DNA of 64,000 bases, taken from Paraburkholderia guartelaensis. GTDB taxonomy: Bacteria > Pseudomonadota > Gammaproteobacteria > Burkholderiales > Burkholderiaceae. The stretch spans positions 95,321-159,320 of the forward strand of contig NZ_SMOD01000019.1 in the NCBI RefSeq assembly GCF_004353905.1, read 5' to 3'. Under the pieces are notes generated by a model. It was given only the letters and a program-made list of their open reading frames with translations, did not search any database and was not told the DNA's origin. Positions 33,020-42,252 of this stretch are shown in pieces. Every line of letters begins with the position of its first letter. Positions within the stretch are counted from its first letter, which is position 1. Both the position numbers and the translations under genes were made by a program.

Positions 33020-34081
33020 TTACGCCGCGGTTTCGAGCGACGGATAGTCCGTGTAGCCCGTTTCGCCGCGCGCGTAATACGTCGACGGATTCGGCGCATT
33101 GAGCGGCGCGTTCAATTCGAAACGGCGCGGCAGGTCGGGGTTCGCGATGAAGAGCTGACCCCACGCGACCGCGTCGGCTTCGCCTGCCTCGAGTACGGCC
33201 TGTGCCGATTCCAGCGAGAACTTTTCGTTCGCGATGAACGGACCGCCGAATTCGGCTTTCAGCTGCGGCCCGAGACGGTTGTCGCCAAGCGATTCGCGCG
33301 CGAAGAGGAACGCGATTTTGCGCTTGCCGAGCTCGCGCGCCACGTAACCGAACGTCGCCGCCGGATTCGAATCGCCCATCGTGTGAGCGTCGCCGCGGGG
33401 TGCGATATGCATGCCCACGCGACTCGCGCCCCACACATCGATACACGCGTCAGTAATTTCGAGCAGCAGACGCGCGCGATTTTCGATCGAGCCGCCATAG
33501 GCGTCCGTGCGCTGGTTGGTGCTGTCCTGCAGGAACTGGTCGAGCAGATAGCCGTTCGCGCCGTGAATTTCCACGCCGTCGAAACCGGCCGCCTTCGCGT
33601 TGACAGCGCCCTGGCGGAACGCCGCGATCACGCCGGCGATCTCTTCGGTTTCGAGCGCGCGCGGCGTGACGAAGCCGCGCTGCGGACGCACGAGGCTCAC
33701 GTTGCCTTGCGGCGCAATGGCGCTGGGCGCCACCGGCAGGTCGCCGTTCAGGAACACAGGGTCGGACACGCGACCGACGTGCCACAGTTGCATGAAGATG
33801 CGGCCGCCCGCGGCATGCACCGCGGAGGTCACGATCTTCCAGCCTTCCACTTGCTCTTGCGACCAGATGCCCGGCGTTTCGGCATAGCCGACGCCTTGCG
33901 GCGTCACCGAGGTCGCCTCGCTGATGATGAGGCCGGCCGTTGCGCGCTCGGCGTAGTACTTCGCCATGAGTTCGTTGGGCACGCGTACTTCGCCAGCGCG
34001 TTGACGCGTGAGCGGGGCCATGATGATGCGGTTCGGCAGCGTGAGGTCGCCGATCTGGATGGGGTCGAAAAGCGTTGCCAT
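33020..34081 (-). CDS. nemA: Old-yellow-enzyme family alkene reductase
   Basis: 353 residues from ATG 34081. FMN-dependent TIM barrel that reduces activated C=C bonds, N-ethylmaleimide and nitrate esters with NADPH. Conserved parts: NRIIMAPLTRQRA, QLWHVGRVSDP, the His-x2-Asn substrate pair in FDGVEIHGANGYLLDQFL, STNQRTDAYGGSIENRARLLLE and the FMN phosphate region near AWGQLFIANPDLP. An AAGGTGA site precedes the start. The ArsR-type gene 101 bases upstream on the same strand is the likely regulator, and the two probably form one operon. Confidence 0.93.
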   Translation of the reverse strand: MATLFDPIQIGDLTLPNRIIMAPLTRQRAGEVRVPNELMAKYYAERATAGLIISEATSVTPQGVGYAETPGIWSQEQVEGWKIVTSAVHAAGGRIFMQLWHVGRVSDPVFLNGDLPVAPSAIAPQGNVSLVRPQRGFVTPRALETEEIAGVIAAFRQGAVNAKAAGFDGVEIHGANGYLLDQFLQDSTNQRTDAYGGSIENRARLLLEITDACIDVWGASRVGMHIAPRGDAHTMGDSNPAATFGYVARELGKRKIAFLFARESLGDNRLGPQLKAEFGGPFIANEKFSLESAQAVLEAGEADAVAWGQLFIANPDLPRRFELNAPLNAPNPSTYYARGETGYTDYPSLETAA

Positions 34082-34182
34082 GTGTAGTGTCACCTTGTCT
34101 GCGGGCGCGGCCCGCGGGCTGAAAAGCGATAGGGAATCGAAACGGACGATGCGTATTCAGCAGATGTTTCGTCGCTGAAGAC

Positions 34183-34506
34183 TCACAACTGCGCGTTCAT
34201 ATGGGCGATAAACGCCTCGATGACCGGCTCGTTGCGCTTAAAAAACACCCACTGCCCCACGCGTTTGGACGTGACGAGTCCGGCCTTCTGCAACACGGCC
34301 AGGTGCGCGGACACCGTGGATTGCGAAAGCTCGCAATGCGCGTCGATCTTGCCCGCGCAAACGCCGTTGTCTAGCGGCAGCTCCTGGTCGCCGAAGTGCA
34401 CCTGCGGCTCGCGCAGGCACGCAAGAATCTCGCGGCGCACCGGATTGGAGAGCGCCTTGCAGATCGCGTCGACGTCGAGAGCGGGGGGAGTTGGGGAATT
34501 CTTCAT
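34183..34506 (-). CDS. ArsR family winged-helix regulator, Cys-containing
   Basis: 107 residues. Helix-turn-helix with ALSNPVRREILACLRE and CELSQSTVSAHLAVLQKAGLVTSKRVGQW. Four Cys (in DAICKAL, ILACLRE, NGVCAGK and AHCELSQ), two of them close together before the recognition helix, suggest thiol-based sensing of electrophiles or oxidants rather than the ArsR metal motif ELCVCDL, which is absent. Upstream of nemA on the same strand. The ATATCGT/ACGATAT palindrome before it is the likely operator. Confidence 0.9.
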   Translation of the reverse strand: MKNSPTPPALDVDAICKALSNPVRREILACLREPQVHFGDQELPLDNGVCAGKIDAHCELSQSTVSAHLAVLQKAGLVTSKRVGQWVFFKRNEPVIEAFIAHMNAQL

Positions 34507-34535
34507 TGCGGTTGCATCGTAACTGTCCGAATCAT

Positions 34536-34555
34536 ATATCGTGATTCTACGATAT
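34536..34555. promoter_or_regulatory. ArsR-type operator
   Basis: ATATCGT-GATTCT-ACGATAT, 20 bp, perfect 7-bp arms, 30 bases before the arsR-type start. AT-rich ATATCGT arms are typical of ArsR-family redox regulators, so autoregulation of the arsR-nemA unit is expected. Confidence 0.6.
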
Positions 34556-34613
34556 GGGCGATGACACTCATTTCAATAGGGTTGTCGGCAAATTTCGCTT
34601 TCCCTCGCTCGAT

Positions 34614-35894
34614 CTACGCCGTCGCCTGCTGCGCAACCGTGGCCGCGACGCGCACGCGGCTCACATACGCCAGCGCGGCCAAACTGATCATGGCGGTCGC
34701 AATCAGCCAGTAACTCGGCGCGCTCTTGTCGCCGGTGGCGCTCAGCATCCACGTGACGATGGCCGGGGTGAAGCCGCCGAACACGGTCACGCCGACGTTG
34801 TAGCCGATCGACATGCCGGTGGCGCGAGTCGCGGCCGGGAAGATCTCGGCCATGAGTGCGGGCAGGGCGCCGAAATAGATCGACTTCAGGAGCGCGAGCC
34901 ACGCAATCAGCACGAAGAGCGGCACCGCACTCTCCTGGCTGGTTGCCCAGGCGAAGCCGGGGTAGGCGCTCGCGAGAAAGAGCAGCGCCACACAGGTCAT
35001 CTGCGTGCGCCGCCCGATACGGTCGGACAGATGCCCCGCGAACGGCGTGACGACGGTGAGAATGACGCCGCCCGCCATCGTCGCCGCGAAGCCGGTTGCC
35101 GCAGGCAGATGCAGCTGGCGGATCGCGAACGTGGGAATGTATTGCAGCAGATAGTTGACCGCCGTCGAGACAGTCAGCAGGCCGATCGCCGTGAGCACGA
35201 GCCGCTTTTGCTGGCCCAGCACTTCGCGCACGGGCGTTTCAGTGCGCGCGCTGCGCTTGAAGTCCTCGGCGTCTTCAATGAAGCGGCGCAGATAGAGGCC
35301 GACCGGACCAATCAGTAATCCGAAGAAAAACGGCAGGCGCCAGCCCCAGGTGGCGAGGTCGGCGGGCGCCATGAGGCGCGCGAGTCCATAGCCGAACGAG
35401 GCCGCGAGCAGCGTGGCGAGGCCCTGCGTGGCGAACTGCCAGCTCGCGAGAAAACCGCGACGGTGCGGCGCATGCTCGATCAGCATGGCCGTGGACGCAC
35501 CGAACTCGCCGCCCGCCGAGAAGCCCTGGATGAGCCGCGCGGCGAACACCGCGAGCGGCGCGGCGAGGCCTATCGTCGCGTAGTCGGGAATCAACGCGAT
35601 GATCGCTGTGCCGACCATCATGAGGCTGACCGAGAGCATCAGCGCGGCCTTGCGTCCGCTGCGGTCGGCATAGGCGCCGAGCACCGCGCCGCCGAGCGGG
35701 CGCACGAGATACGACGCGCCAAAGGTGCCGAACGTGAGCAGCATCGAAACGGTTTCGTTGACTGCCGGAAAGAAGTGCTTGCCGATGTACACCGCGAAGA
35801 ACCCGTAAATGGCGATGTCGAACCATTCGAGCGCGTTGCCGGCGGAGGTGGCGATGACGAGCCTGACAAGGCTCACGGGTTGTTTTGCGGACAT
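34614..35894 (-). CDS. MFS transporter, metabolite:H+ symporter (MHS) type
   Basis: 426 residues, 12 predicted helices. N-terminus SAGNALEWFDIAIYGFFAVYIGKHFFP and the loop ADRSGRKAALMLSV are hallmarks of the ProP/ShiA/CitA symporter group; IQGFSAGGEFGASTAMLIE and the second-half LSDRIGRRTQM also fit. Likely imports an organic acid or amino-acid derivative. 26 bases after the M20 peptidase gene, so the pair takes up and cleaves one substrate class. ATG 35894 preceded by AGGTG. Confidence 0.9.
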   Translation of the reverse strand: MSAKQPVSLVRLVIATSAGNALEWFDIAIYGFFAVYIGKHFFPAVNETVSMLLTFGTFGASYLVRPLGGAVLGAYADRSGRKAALMLSVSLMMVGTAIIALIPDYATIGLAAPLAVFAARLIQGFSAGGEFGASTAMLIEHAPHRRGFLASWQFATQGLATLLAASFGYGLARLMAPADLATWGWRLPFFFGLLIGPVGLYLRRFIEDAEDFKRSARTETPVREVLGQQKRLVLTAIGLLTVSTAVNYLLQYIPTFAIRQLHLPAATGFAATMAGGVILTVVTPFAGHLSDRIGRRTQMTCVALLFLASAYPGFAWATSQESAVPLFVLIAWLALLKSIYFGALPALMAEIFPAATRATGMSIGYNVGVTVFGGFTPAIVTWMLSATGDKSAPSYWLIATAMISLAALAYVSRVRVAATVAQQATA

Positions 35895-35920
35895 GGCGGC
35901 AGGCACCTTTATCGTTGTCG

Positions 35921-37390
35921 TTAGACGAGGGCGTCGGTGGGTCGCGTCGTGCGCGCTTGCGCTTGCGCCGATGCGCGGCTCGCGGCGAGACGCGCGGCAT
36001 CGTCGCCGAGGTCCCACCAGAGTCCGGCCATCACGGCGAGCGCCTCGCGTGCGACGGAGCCGAGCAGGTGTTCGTTCGGCGCGTGCTGCGCGCAGGCCGG
36101 ATACGAGTGCGGAACCCAGAGCGTCGGCAGGCCGAGCGTGTACGCGAATACATCGTTCGGCACCGTGCCGCCGAGATTCGGCAACAACGCCGGCTTCTTT
36201 CCAGTCGAAGTGCGCAGCGAATCGAGCGCCCAGTGCACCCAGGCGTCGTCGGGGTCGAGCCGCGTCGCGGCGGACGTTTGCGTGACACGTACCTGCACGT
36301 CGTCAAAGCCAAGCCGCGCGAAGTGCGCTTCGAGGTGCTCGCCCACGCGTGCGGCGTCGGTGCCCACCACGAAGCGCAGCTGGCAGGTGGCCTTGGCCGT
36401 GGGCGGGATCGCGTTGACGGGGGCATCGGGGTTGCCGGTCTTGAATGCGAGCACTTCGAGCGTGTTCCAGGCGATCACGCGCTCGGTGGGCGTGAGGCCG
36501 GGCTCGCCCCAGTCCGGGTCGATTGCGGGGGCGTCTTCGTCGCCGCCGAGCACGATGTCGGCAAGCGCCTCGCGCACGCTCGCGGGCACGGGCGGCGGAC
36601 GCAGCCCGTCCACGACGATGGCGCCGCGCCGGTCGACGAGGCTCGCAATCGCGTGCGACAGCACGATGGCCGGGTTGCGCAGCGCGCCGCCCCAGTTGCC
36701 CGAGTGATGCGCACCTTTGCGCAGATCGACGAGCAGTTCGAACGTCACGCCGCCGCGCGAGCCGAGGAACAACGTGGGCCGTTCGGCCAGCACGCGCGGG
36801 CCATCGGAGGCGATGAACACGTCCGCTGCGAGCGCGTCGCGATGGGCGGCGCAAACGGCGTCGAGGCCCGGCGAGCCGATTTCCTCGCCGGTTTCGAAGA
36901 TCAGCTTCACGTTGTAGCCGAGCTTGCCGCCGCGCGCGTCCAGCACCGCGGCGAGTGCAGCGAAGTTCACGGAGTGCTGGCCCTTGTTGTCGGCCGTACC
37001 GCGGCCATACCAGCGGTCGCCTTCGACGGTGACGGTCCAGGGCGCAAGGCCTTCGCGCCACTGCTCGTCGTAGCCGCGCACGACGTCGCCGTGGCCGTAG
37101 GTCAGCACACTGGGAAGCGCAGGGTCTTCGATGCGCTCGGCGATCAGAAACGGCGCGCGGGAGCCCGCGGGGTTCTCGATCACGCGGCATGTGAAGCCGA
37201 GCGGCGTGAGGGAGGGCATCACCTCGTCGGCGAGATAGGCGACGAGTGCGCGGGCCTGCTCCGGGTTCTGGCTTTCGGTGCGAAAGCCCACGCGGCGCTG
37301 GAGGTCGGTGAAGAACGCGCCGGAATCGTAGACGCGCAGGGCGCGGTCGATGGCGGTTTGTCGGGTCTCGTTCAAAAGGGCTCCTCTCAT
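35921..37390 (-). CDS. M20 family metallopeptidase
   Basis: 489 residues from ATG 37390; a TTG five codons later sits just after AGAGGAG and may be the true start. Two-zinc amidase/peptidase fold: TYGHGDVV (first His/Asp), GTADNKGQ, ETGEEIGS (catalytic Glu and ligand), RKGAHHSGNWGG in the dimerisation domain and PHSYPACAQHAPNEH at the end. M20 members hydrolyse dipeptides, N-acyl or N-carbamoyl amino acids. Operon with the MHS transporter; divergent from a LysR regulator. Confidence 0.9.
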   Translation of the reverse strand: MRGALLNETRQTAIDRALRVYDSGAFFTDLQRRVGFRTESQNPEQARALVAYLADEVMPSLTPLGFTCRVIENPAGSRAPFLIAERIEDPALPSVLTYGHGDVVRGYDEQWREGLAPWTVTVEGDRWYGRGTADNKGQHSVNFAALAAVLDARGGKLGYNVKLIFETGEEIGSPGLDAVCAAHRDALAADVFIASDGPRVLAERPTLFLGSRGGVTFELLVDLRKGAHHSGNWGGALRNPAIVLSHAIASLVDRRGAIVVDGLRPPPVPASVREALADIVLGGDEDAPAIDPDWGEPGLTPTERVIAWNTLEVLAFKTGNPDAPVNAIPPTAKATCQLRFVVGTDAARVGEHLEAHFARLGFDDVQVRVTQTSAATRLDPDDAWVHWALDSLRTSTGKKPALLPNLGGTVPNDVFAYTLGLPTLWVPHSYPACAQHAPNEHLLGSVAREALAVMAGLWWDLGDDAARLAASRASAQAQARTTRPTDALV

Positions 37391-37463
37391 GCCTGGGTAC
37401 GGGGAATGAAAGCAGTCTAGGAACGTCAAAAATTCGCAACAATTTCAAATTTTGCGGATAGCA

Positions 37464-37478
37464 TTGCCGAATTGGCAA
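37464..37478. promoter_or_regulatory. LysR-type operator between peptidase operon and regulator
   Basis: TTGCC-GAATT-GGCAA, a 15-bp perfect palindrome containing the T-N11-A motif of LysR sites, 31 bases before the regulator and 73 before the peptidase start. A second, looser repeat CGCAA...TTGCG lies at about 37434-37456. Confidence 0.6.
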
Positions 37479-37509
37479 CGCAACGAGCACCCACTGAACG
37501 GATAAACCG

Positions 37510-38409
37510 ATGCTTCATGGAATCGCCTTGCGCTACTTCGTCGAGGTCGCGCGTACCGGGTCGCTGGCTGCGGCCTCCGAGAACCTGCACGTCGCCGTTT
37601 CGGCGATCAGCCGGCAGATCAGCAAGCTGGAGGAAGACGTGGGCACGGCGCTCTTCGAGCGCATGCCGCGTGGGATGGTGCTGACCGAATCGGGCGAGCG
37701 GCTGGCCGAGCACGCGCGGCGCGCGCTGCTGGAGGGCGACGCGGTGCTCGCCGAGATCGCGACGGCCAAGGCGCTCGGGCACGGCATCGTGCGAATCGGC
37801 TGCACGGAGGGCTTTACGCGCTCGTTCCTGCCCCACGTGCTCGCGCAGCATCACGCGGCCGCGCCGCACGTGCATTTCAATCTGCGCTCGGGTACGCCTT
37901 CGCAGGTCGAGCAGTGGGTGGCCACGGGCGAGGCGGATCTCGGGCTGGCATTTTCGAGCGGAGACCCCGCGAAGGTCTACGTGCAGTACAGCGCACAGGC
38001 GCCGGTCTGCGCGCTGCTCGATCCGGGGCATCCGCTGGCGCAACGCGACTCGCTCACGCTCGCGGACTTGAGCGACTATCCCGTCGCGCTGCTCGAACGC
38101 GGCAACACGGCGCGCCAGCTATTCGACGAATGCTGCGCGCGGCACGGCGTCAAGCTCGAGCCCATTCTCACGAGCAACAATTCGAGCGCCTTGCATGCGT
38201 TCGCCGCGCTGGCGGGCGCGATCACGCTTGGCAGCCGGCTCTCGCTTTCGGGCCTCGCGGACGATCTTTCTCTGGTGGCGAAGCGTTTCGACGAACCGAC
38301 GCTCAACCAGCGCAACCTGTGTGTGATGACGATGCGCGACAGGCGACTTTCACGCCCGATCGAAGGCGTACTGAGGGCGCTGATCGATGCGATCGAACGC
38401 GTGTTGTGA
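37510..38409 (+). CDS. LysR family transcriptional regulator
   Basis: 299 residues. N-terminal helix-turn-helix (LRYFVEVARTGSLAAASENLHVAVSAISRQISKLEEDVG) and effector domain with GIVRIGCTEGFTRSFLPHVL. Divergent from the M20 peptidase/MHS transporter operon, which it probably controls through the palindrome at 37464-37478. Confidence 0.92.
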   Translation: MLHGIALRYFVEVARTGSLAAASENLHVAVSAISRQISKLEEDVGTALFERMPRGMVLTESGERLAEHARRALLEGDAVLAEIATAKALGHGIVRIGCTEGFTRSFLPHVLAQHHAAAPHVHFNLRSGTPSQVEQWVATGEADLGLAFSSGDPAKVYVQYSAQAPVCALLDPGHPLAQRDSLTLADLSDYPVALLERGNTARQLFDECCARHGVKLEPILTSNNSSALHAFAALAGAITLGSRLSLSGLADDLSLVAKRFDEPTLNQRNLCVMTMRDRRLSRPIEGVLRALIDAIERVL

Positions 38410-38421
38410 AGGCCCGGCGCC

Positions 38422-39003
38422 TCAGCGCTTGCCCGCGCGGCCCGTCATGCGTCCCAGGATATCAACGCGTTGCACCAGTTGATGGTAGATCACCGCGAGC
38501 ACGTGCCCGGCGATCAGTGCGTACGTCAGGTACGCCAGCCAATAGTGGATTTTCGAGCCGAGATGGCCGAGCGCCTTGTCTGCCGGCACGACGGCGGGCA
38601 CCTGATACAGCCAGAACCAGTTCACCGGATGGCCGCCGCCATACGAGTTGATATATCCACTGATCGGCATGGCAAAGAGAATCAGATACAGCAGGCCATG
38701 ACCGATATGCGCGAGCTTCTGCTCGAACACCGGAATGCGTTGCGGCAGCGGCGGCGCATTGCCCGCAAGCCGCGTCACCACGCGGATCAGCGTGAGCAGC
38801 AGGACGGTCAGGCCAATCGATTTGTGGAAGTTCACCCAACTGCCGTGCGACGGGTCATGACGGTCCATCGTCGTCATGTACCACGCCACGGGGATCACCA
38901 CGAACATGCATAGCGCGGTCAGCCAATGCAGCACGCGCAGCGTCAAGCCATATGTGGGACGTGCGAAAGACAACGCAGAAACGGAGTGCGGGCTTCGGGA
39001 CAT
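38422..39003 (-). CDS. Cytochrome b561
   Basis: 193 residues. Four membrane helices with His pairs suited to two b hemes: RVLHWLTALCMFVV, NFHKSIGLTVLLLTLIRVV, AHIGHGLLYLILFAMPISGY and KIHYWLAYLTYALIAGHVLAVIYH. Members transfer electrons from quinol to partners such as superoxide or periplasmic proteins. ATG 39003 with AAAGG before it. Ends 13 bases from the convergent LysR stop; no periplasmic partner gene is next to it. Confidence 0.9.
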   Translation of the reverse strand: MSRSPHSVSALSFARPTYGLTLRVLHWLTALCMFVVIPVAWYMTTMDRHDPSHGSWVNFHKSIGLTVLLLTLIRVVTRLAGNAPPLPQRIPVFEQKLAHIGHGLLYLILFAMPISGYINSYGGGHPVNWFWLYQVPAVVPADKALGHLGSKIHYWLAYLTYALIAGHVLAVIYHQLVQRVDILGRMTGRAGKR

Positions 39004-39164
39004 GGTAAAGGCCTTTTCGCGGTCGAATGAGCCAAGCCTGCCACAAAAACGGCTCTGCGGAACATCCTCGGCCGATGCAGTTTTGTTAGGTCCGGTTACA
39101 ACGGCTGTCGCCAAAATGACATTGGATGATAAGTCAACCATAATTCCTCAATGGATTTCCCTTA

Positions 39165-39191
39165 TCTAGCTGCCGGTTCACCTGCCGATAA
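39165..39191 (+). promoter_or_regulatory. Candidate sigma-28 promoter of the second chemoreceptor
   Basis: TCTA (39165-39168), 15 bases, GCCGATAA (39184-39191). The -10 matches the FliA consensus exactly and the spacing is right; the -35 is two bases off TAAA. It lies 74 bases before the chemoreceptor start. Confidence 0.55.
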
Positions 39192-39264
39192 CTGCGTAAT
39201 GTGATTCGGCCGGTCTGCCTCACCTGGCCATAAGTTGCATTGTCAATCAGGAGTCGGGAATTCC

Positions 39265-40746
39265 ATGTCCAGCAATTTCGCAGAAGCCCCGTTTGGCGAG
39301 GCCTACGCCCCAGCCAATGCCGCTCGACGGGTAGCGGCCGTCGAAAGCCCGCTCATGAACGCGCGCAAACGAGCCGACAGAGCTTGCGCGCTCGTCAACT
39401 GGATTCTTCTGGCGGGCGCCTTGGGAATCGGCTGGCACTTCGACGCGCTCACGCCCGTGCTCGTCGTCGGATTGCCGCTAGCGCTCATTTCCACGCTGCT
39501 CGCACTTGCTCTGCCAGGTCTCAAGATCACCAGAATGGGATCCGCGCTCACCTTCATGGGCGGCGCGGCCCTACTGATCGACGTGGGAGGCGGACAGGAC
39601 GAGTTTCACTTCGTCGTGTTCATCCTGCTCTCGCTGCTGCTCGCCTATCGCGACGTGCAGGTGGTGCTGCTCGCCACCGCCTTCATTTCCGTCCAGCAAC
39701 TCGCGTTCAACTATTTCCAGGCATGGGGCTGGCCGGTCAGGGTCTATTCGCAGACGGGCTTCGACGTCGTGGCGCAGCACTGGGCGTTTCTCTGGCTTCA
39801 AACCTTGTTCATCGCGGCGATTTCGGCGCGCCAGGAGCGCGACGCAAACATCGCCGGCGAACTCGCGGCCATGTCGGAGGGGATCGGCCAGGCCTCGGGT
39901 TACATCACGCTGGGCGAGCAAACGAGCCGGCCCGCGAGCGATGTGGCCGGCGCATTCCACGCCACGCTCGCGGCCGTGCGTAAAACGCTGCTGCAGGTGC
40001 GCGACAGCGTGAGTGAAGTTTCGGAGTCCGTAGCAGGCACCAGCGCGCGTAACGCCGTCCTTTCCGAGCGGACCGAGCAACAGCGCCATTCTCTGGAAGG
40101 CATGGTCGCGGCGATGGAGCAGCTCAAGCAAAGCGTGCATGAGAGCGTCGATCACGCAATGGCGGCCAGCGCGCTGGCGGGCTCCGCGAGCGAAGTCGCG
40201 ACCCAGGGGCGCGGGGCGATCAAGGCGGTGATCGATACGATGGGCGACATTTATCGCTCGTGCGAACGCATTACCGACATCATCGGCGTGATCGACGGCA
40301 TCGCGTTCCAGACCAACATTCTCGCGCTCAACGCGTCGGTCGAGGCCGCGCGTGCGGGCGATCAGGGGCGGGGGTTCGGGGTGGTGGCGGAGGAGGTCCG
40401 TACGCTGGCCCAGCGCAGCGCCTCGGCTGCGAAGGAGATCCGGGCGCTGATCGGGGAGTCGGTCGAGCGCGCACGCACGGGCAACGGTCTCGTCGAAAGC
40501 GCGGGCAATACGGTGGGCGAGGTGCTCGAAAGCGTCACGCGCCTGTCGGCCATCGTTCACGAAATGGCGACGGCCACCGGCGCGCAGCGCGCGGGCATCG
40601 ACCAGATGGGCGAGAACATCGCCCACATCGACGCGGCGATACGCGAGAACGCGGCGCATGTCGCCGACACGGTCGAGCAGGTCGAGCAGCAGCATCGCCA
40701 GACGGCCTTGCTCGCCAGCGCGGTCAAGGTGTTCAGGCTGGATTGA
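39265..40746 (+). CDS. Methyl-accepting chemotaxis protein with membrane-embedded sensor
   Basis: 493 residues. The N-terminal 180 residues are several membrane helices (WILLAGALGIGWHF, VVGLPLALISTLLALAL, FHFVVFILLSLLLAY, VVLLATAFISVQQLAFNYF, HWAFLWLQTLFIAAI) without a large periplasmic domain. The C-terminal signalling domain carries IDGIAFQTNILALNASVEAARAGD and VAEEVRTLAQRSASAAKEIR. Such architecture suits sensing inside or at the membrane, for example energy state. AGGAG 11 bases before ATG 39265; a FliA-type promoter lies upstream. Confidence 0.92.
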   Translation: MSSNFAEAPFGEAYAPANAARRVAAVESPLMNARKRADRACALVNWILLAGALGIGWHFDALTPVLVVGLPLALISTLLALALPGLKITRMGSALTFMGGAALLIDVGGGQDEFHFVVFILLSLLLAYRDVQVVLLATAFISVQQLAFNYFQAWGWPVRVYSQTGFDVVAQHWAFLWLQTLFIAAISARQERDANIAGELAAMSEGIGQASGYITLGEQTSRPASDVAGAFHATLAAVRKTLLQVRDSVSEVSESVAGTSARNAVLSERTEQQRHSLEGMVAAMEQLKQSVHESVDHAMAASALAGSASEVATQGRGAIKAVIDTMGDIYRSCERITDIIGVIDGIAFQTNILALNASVEAARAGDQGRGFGVVAEEVRTLAQRSASAAKEIRALIGESVERARTGNGLVESAGNTVGEVLESVTRLSAIVHEMATATGAQRAGIDQMGENIAHIDAAIRENAAHVADTVEQVEQQHRQTALLASAVKVFRLD

Positions 40747-40891
40747 GCGGCGTCGCGACGCGTTTTCGGGGCGCGACCCCAAAGTAGACCATTTTGTTAC
40801 ACCTCTTACGGCGCCAGGCCTATGGCGTTACAAAGCCCTTTCACGTTGGCCGCTATACTCGGTTCCGTCTCAAAAACGTAAGAGAACAACT

Positions 40892-41326
40892 ATGTCGAAG
40901 AAAATCATCCAGATGGTTGCCGTTGCTGCGCTGACTGCTGCAGCCTCGCTGCCGGCGCTCGCCGGCGATATGAACAACGCACTGGGTGGCGCGCTGGGTG
41001 GCGTCGCCGGCGCGGCTTTGGGCGGCGCCGTGGGCGGTAGCACCGGCGCGGTGATCGGCGGCGCAGTGGGCGGCGGCGCGGGTGGCGCAGTCACCTCGAA
41101 TCGTCGCGAACGCACGGGCGCCATCATCGGCGGCGCGCTCGGCGGCGGCGCTGGCACTGCCGCGGGCAACGCTATGGGCGGCCGCACCGGCGGCCTGATC
41201 GGCGCGGCCGTGGGCGGCGGTGCTGGCTCGGCGCTCGGCGGCAATGTTTCGCGTTCGAACTCGTACGCCGACGACTATTCGCGCGGCTATCACGGCAAGC
41301 ACCACAAGCATCGTCACTACGACTAA
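40892..41326 (+). CDS. Secreted glycine-zipper protein
   Basis: 144 residues. Signal peptide ending LPALA, then repeats of G-x3-G spacing (NALGGALGGVAGAALGGAVGG and two further blocks) split by a charged TSNRRERTG linker; the tail is His/Lys/Tyr-rich (YHGKHHKHRHYD). Glycine-zipper segments of this YMGG/2TM type insert in or span membranes. No lipobox Cys. The frame is open upstream, but the signal peptide sets ATG 40892. Confidence 0.85.
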   Translation: MSKKIIQMVAVAALTAAASLPALAGDMNNALGGALGGVAGAALGGAVGGSTGAVIGGAVGGGAGGAVTSNRRERTGAIIGGALGGGAGTAAGNAMGGRTGGLIGAAVGGGAGSALGGNVSRSNSYADDYSRGYHGKHHKHRHYD

Positions 41327-41375
41327 GCACGGCTTGCCGGGCGCAACGGCCACTCGCCGCTGCGCCTGGTGATTC

Positions 41376-41397
41376 GCGCCGCCGCATCCGGCGGCGC
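41376..41397 (+). terminator. Hairpin after the glycine-zipper gene
   Basis: 9-bp perfect stem GCGCCGCCG / CGGCGGCGC with loop CATC, 49 bases past the stop. No T run follows, so termination is uncertain. Confidence 0.4.
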
Positions 41398-41527
41398 TCG
41401 CCGGGCCGTTCTGGCCCGCGCGTAACTTCCTCCCTATTCGAGTTAGACCTCATCCGGGTGTCGGATCGCGGCGGCTTCGTGCTGTTTGATTCGGTATGCC
41501 AGGCGATTTCCCAGGTATCGGTGAGCG

Positions 41528-42223
41528 TCAATCCTGTCGCGGTTTGCGGCGCCACGAGCCATGCGGCAGTTCCTTGTCGCGTTCGGCCGCGGTGAGCGCG
41601 GCGCGCAACTGCGTGTGGTTCAGCGGAATGCAATAGGCCGGTTTTGCGCGCTCGAAACGCCAGCTGTCGGCAAGCGAACCCGCGTCGAGCACGTCGAAAT
41701 CGAGCTGTTCGTGTAGCGCGGCCACGAGCGCCTTCGCCGCATTATCGTCTGCCGCGACGGGTAGCGCGCGCCGTCCGCCTTCGACAGGCGGACGCTCTTC
41801 GCGCGGCAGGTCGTACGCAAGAATCGCACTGAACGCCTTGACCACCCGTGCCCCATTCAACTGCTGTGCAACGCGCTCGCTCGTGGCCTCGCGGTGTTCG
41901 TCGAACGTAGCAATGGCGCCGTCGCGCGCCGGGTAGTAGTTCATGGTGTCGATGACGACTTTGCCGGCGAGCGTTTTGACCGGTATCTCGCCGAGCGCGG
42001 ACAGCGGCAGCGCCGCGATCACGATCTCGCCGAACGACGCGGCTTGCTCCAGCGTGCCGATTTCGCAGCCCAGCGCCGCCGCCTCTGCCGCGCGCGCCTT
42101 CGGATCACGCGACGAGAGCATCACTTCATGCCCCGCCTGCGCGAGCAGTTTGCCCAGCGTCGAGCCGATCTCGCCCGCGCCGAGAATGCCGATAGCCAAT
42201 CGATGTTCACGATGTTCGTTCAT
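41528..42223 (-). CDS. F420-dependent NADP reductase-like Rossmann protein
   Basis: 231 residues. N-terminal nucleotide fold LAIGILGAGEIGSTLGKLLAQAGHEVMLSSRDP with Ser-Ser-Arg after the second strand, which favours NADP(H). The rest fits the NADP oxidoreductase, F420-dependent family (KVVIDTMNYYPARDG; VVKAFSAILAYDL). In beta-proteobacteria the F420 partner is doubtful, so an NADPH reductase with another substrate is likelier. Divergent from a LysR gene with a palindrome between them. Confidence 0.83.
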   Translation of the reverse strand: MNEHREHRLAIGILGAGEIGSTLGKLLAQAGHEVMLSSRDPKARAAEAAALGCEIGTLEQAASFGEIVIAALPLSALGEIPVKTLAGKVVIDTMNYYPARDGAIATFDEHREATSERVAQQLNGARVVKAFSAILAYDLPREERPPVEGGRRALPVAADDNAAKALVAALHEQLDFDVLDAGSLADSWRFERAKPAYCIPLNHTQLRAALTAAERDKELPHGSWRRKPRQD

Positions 42224-42252
42224 GGGAAGCCCCGTGTTTCGTAATGGAGACC

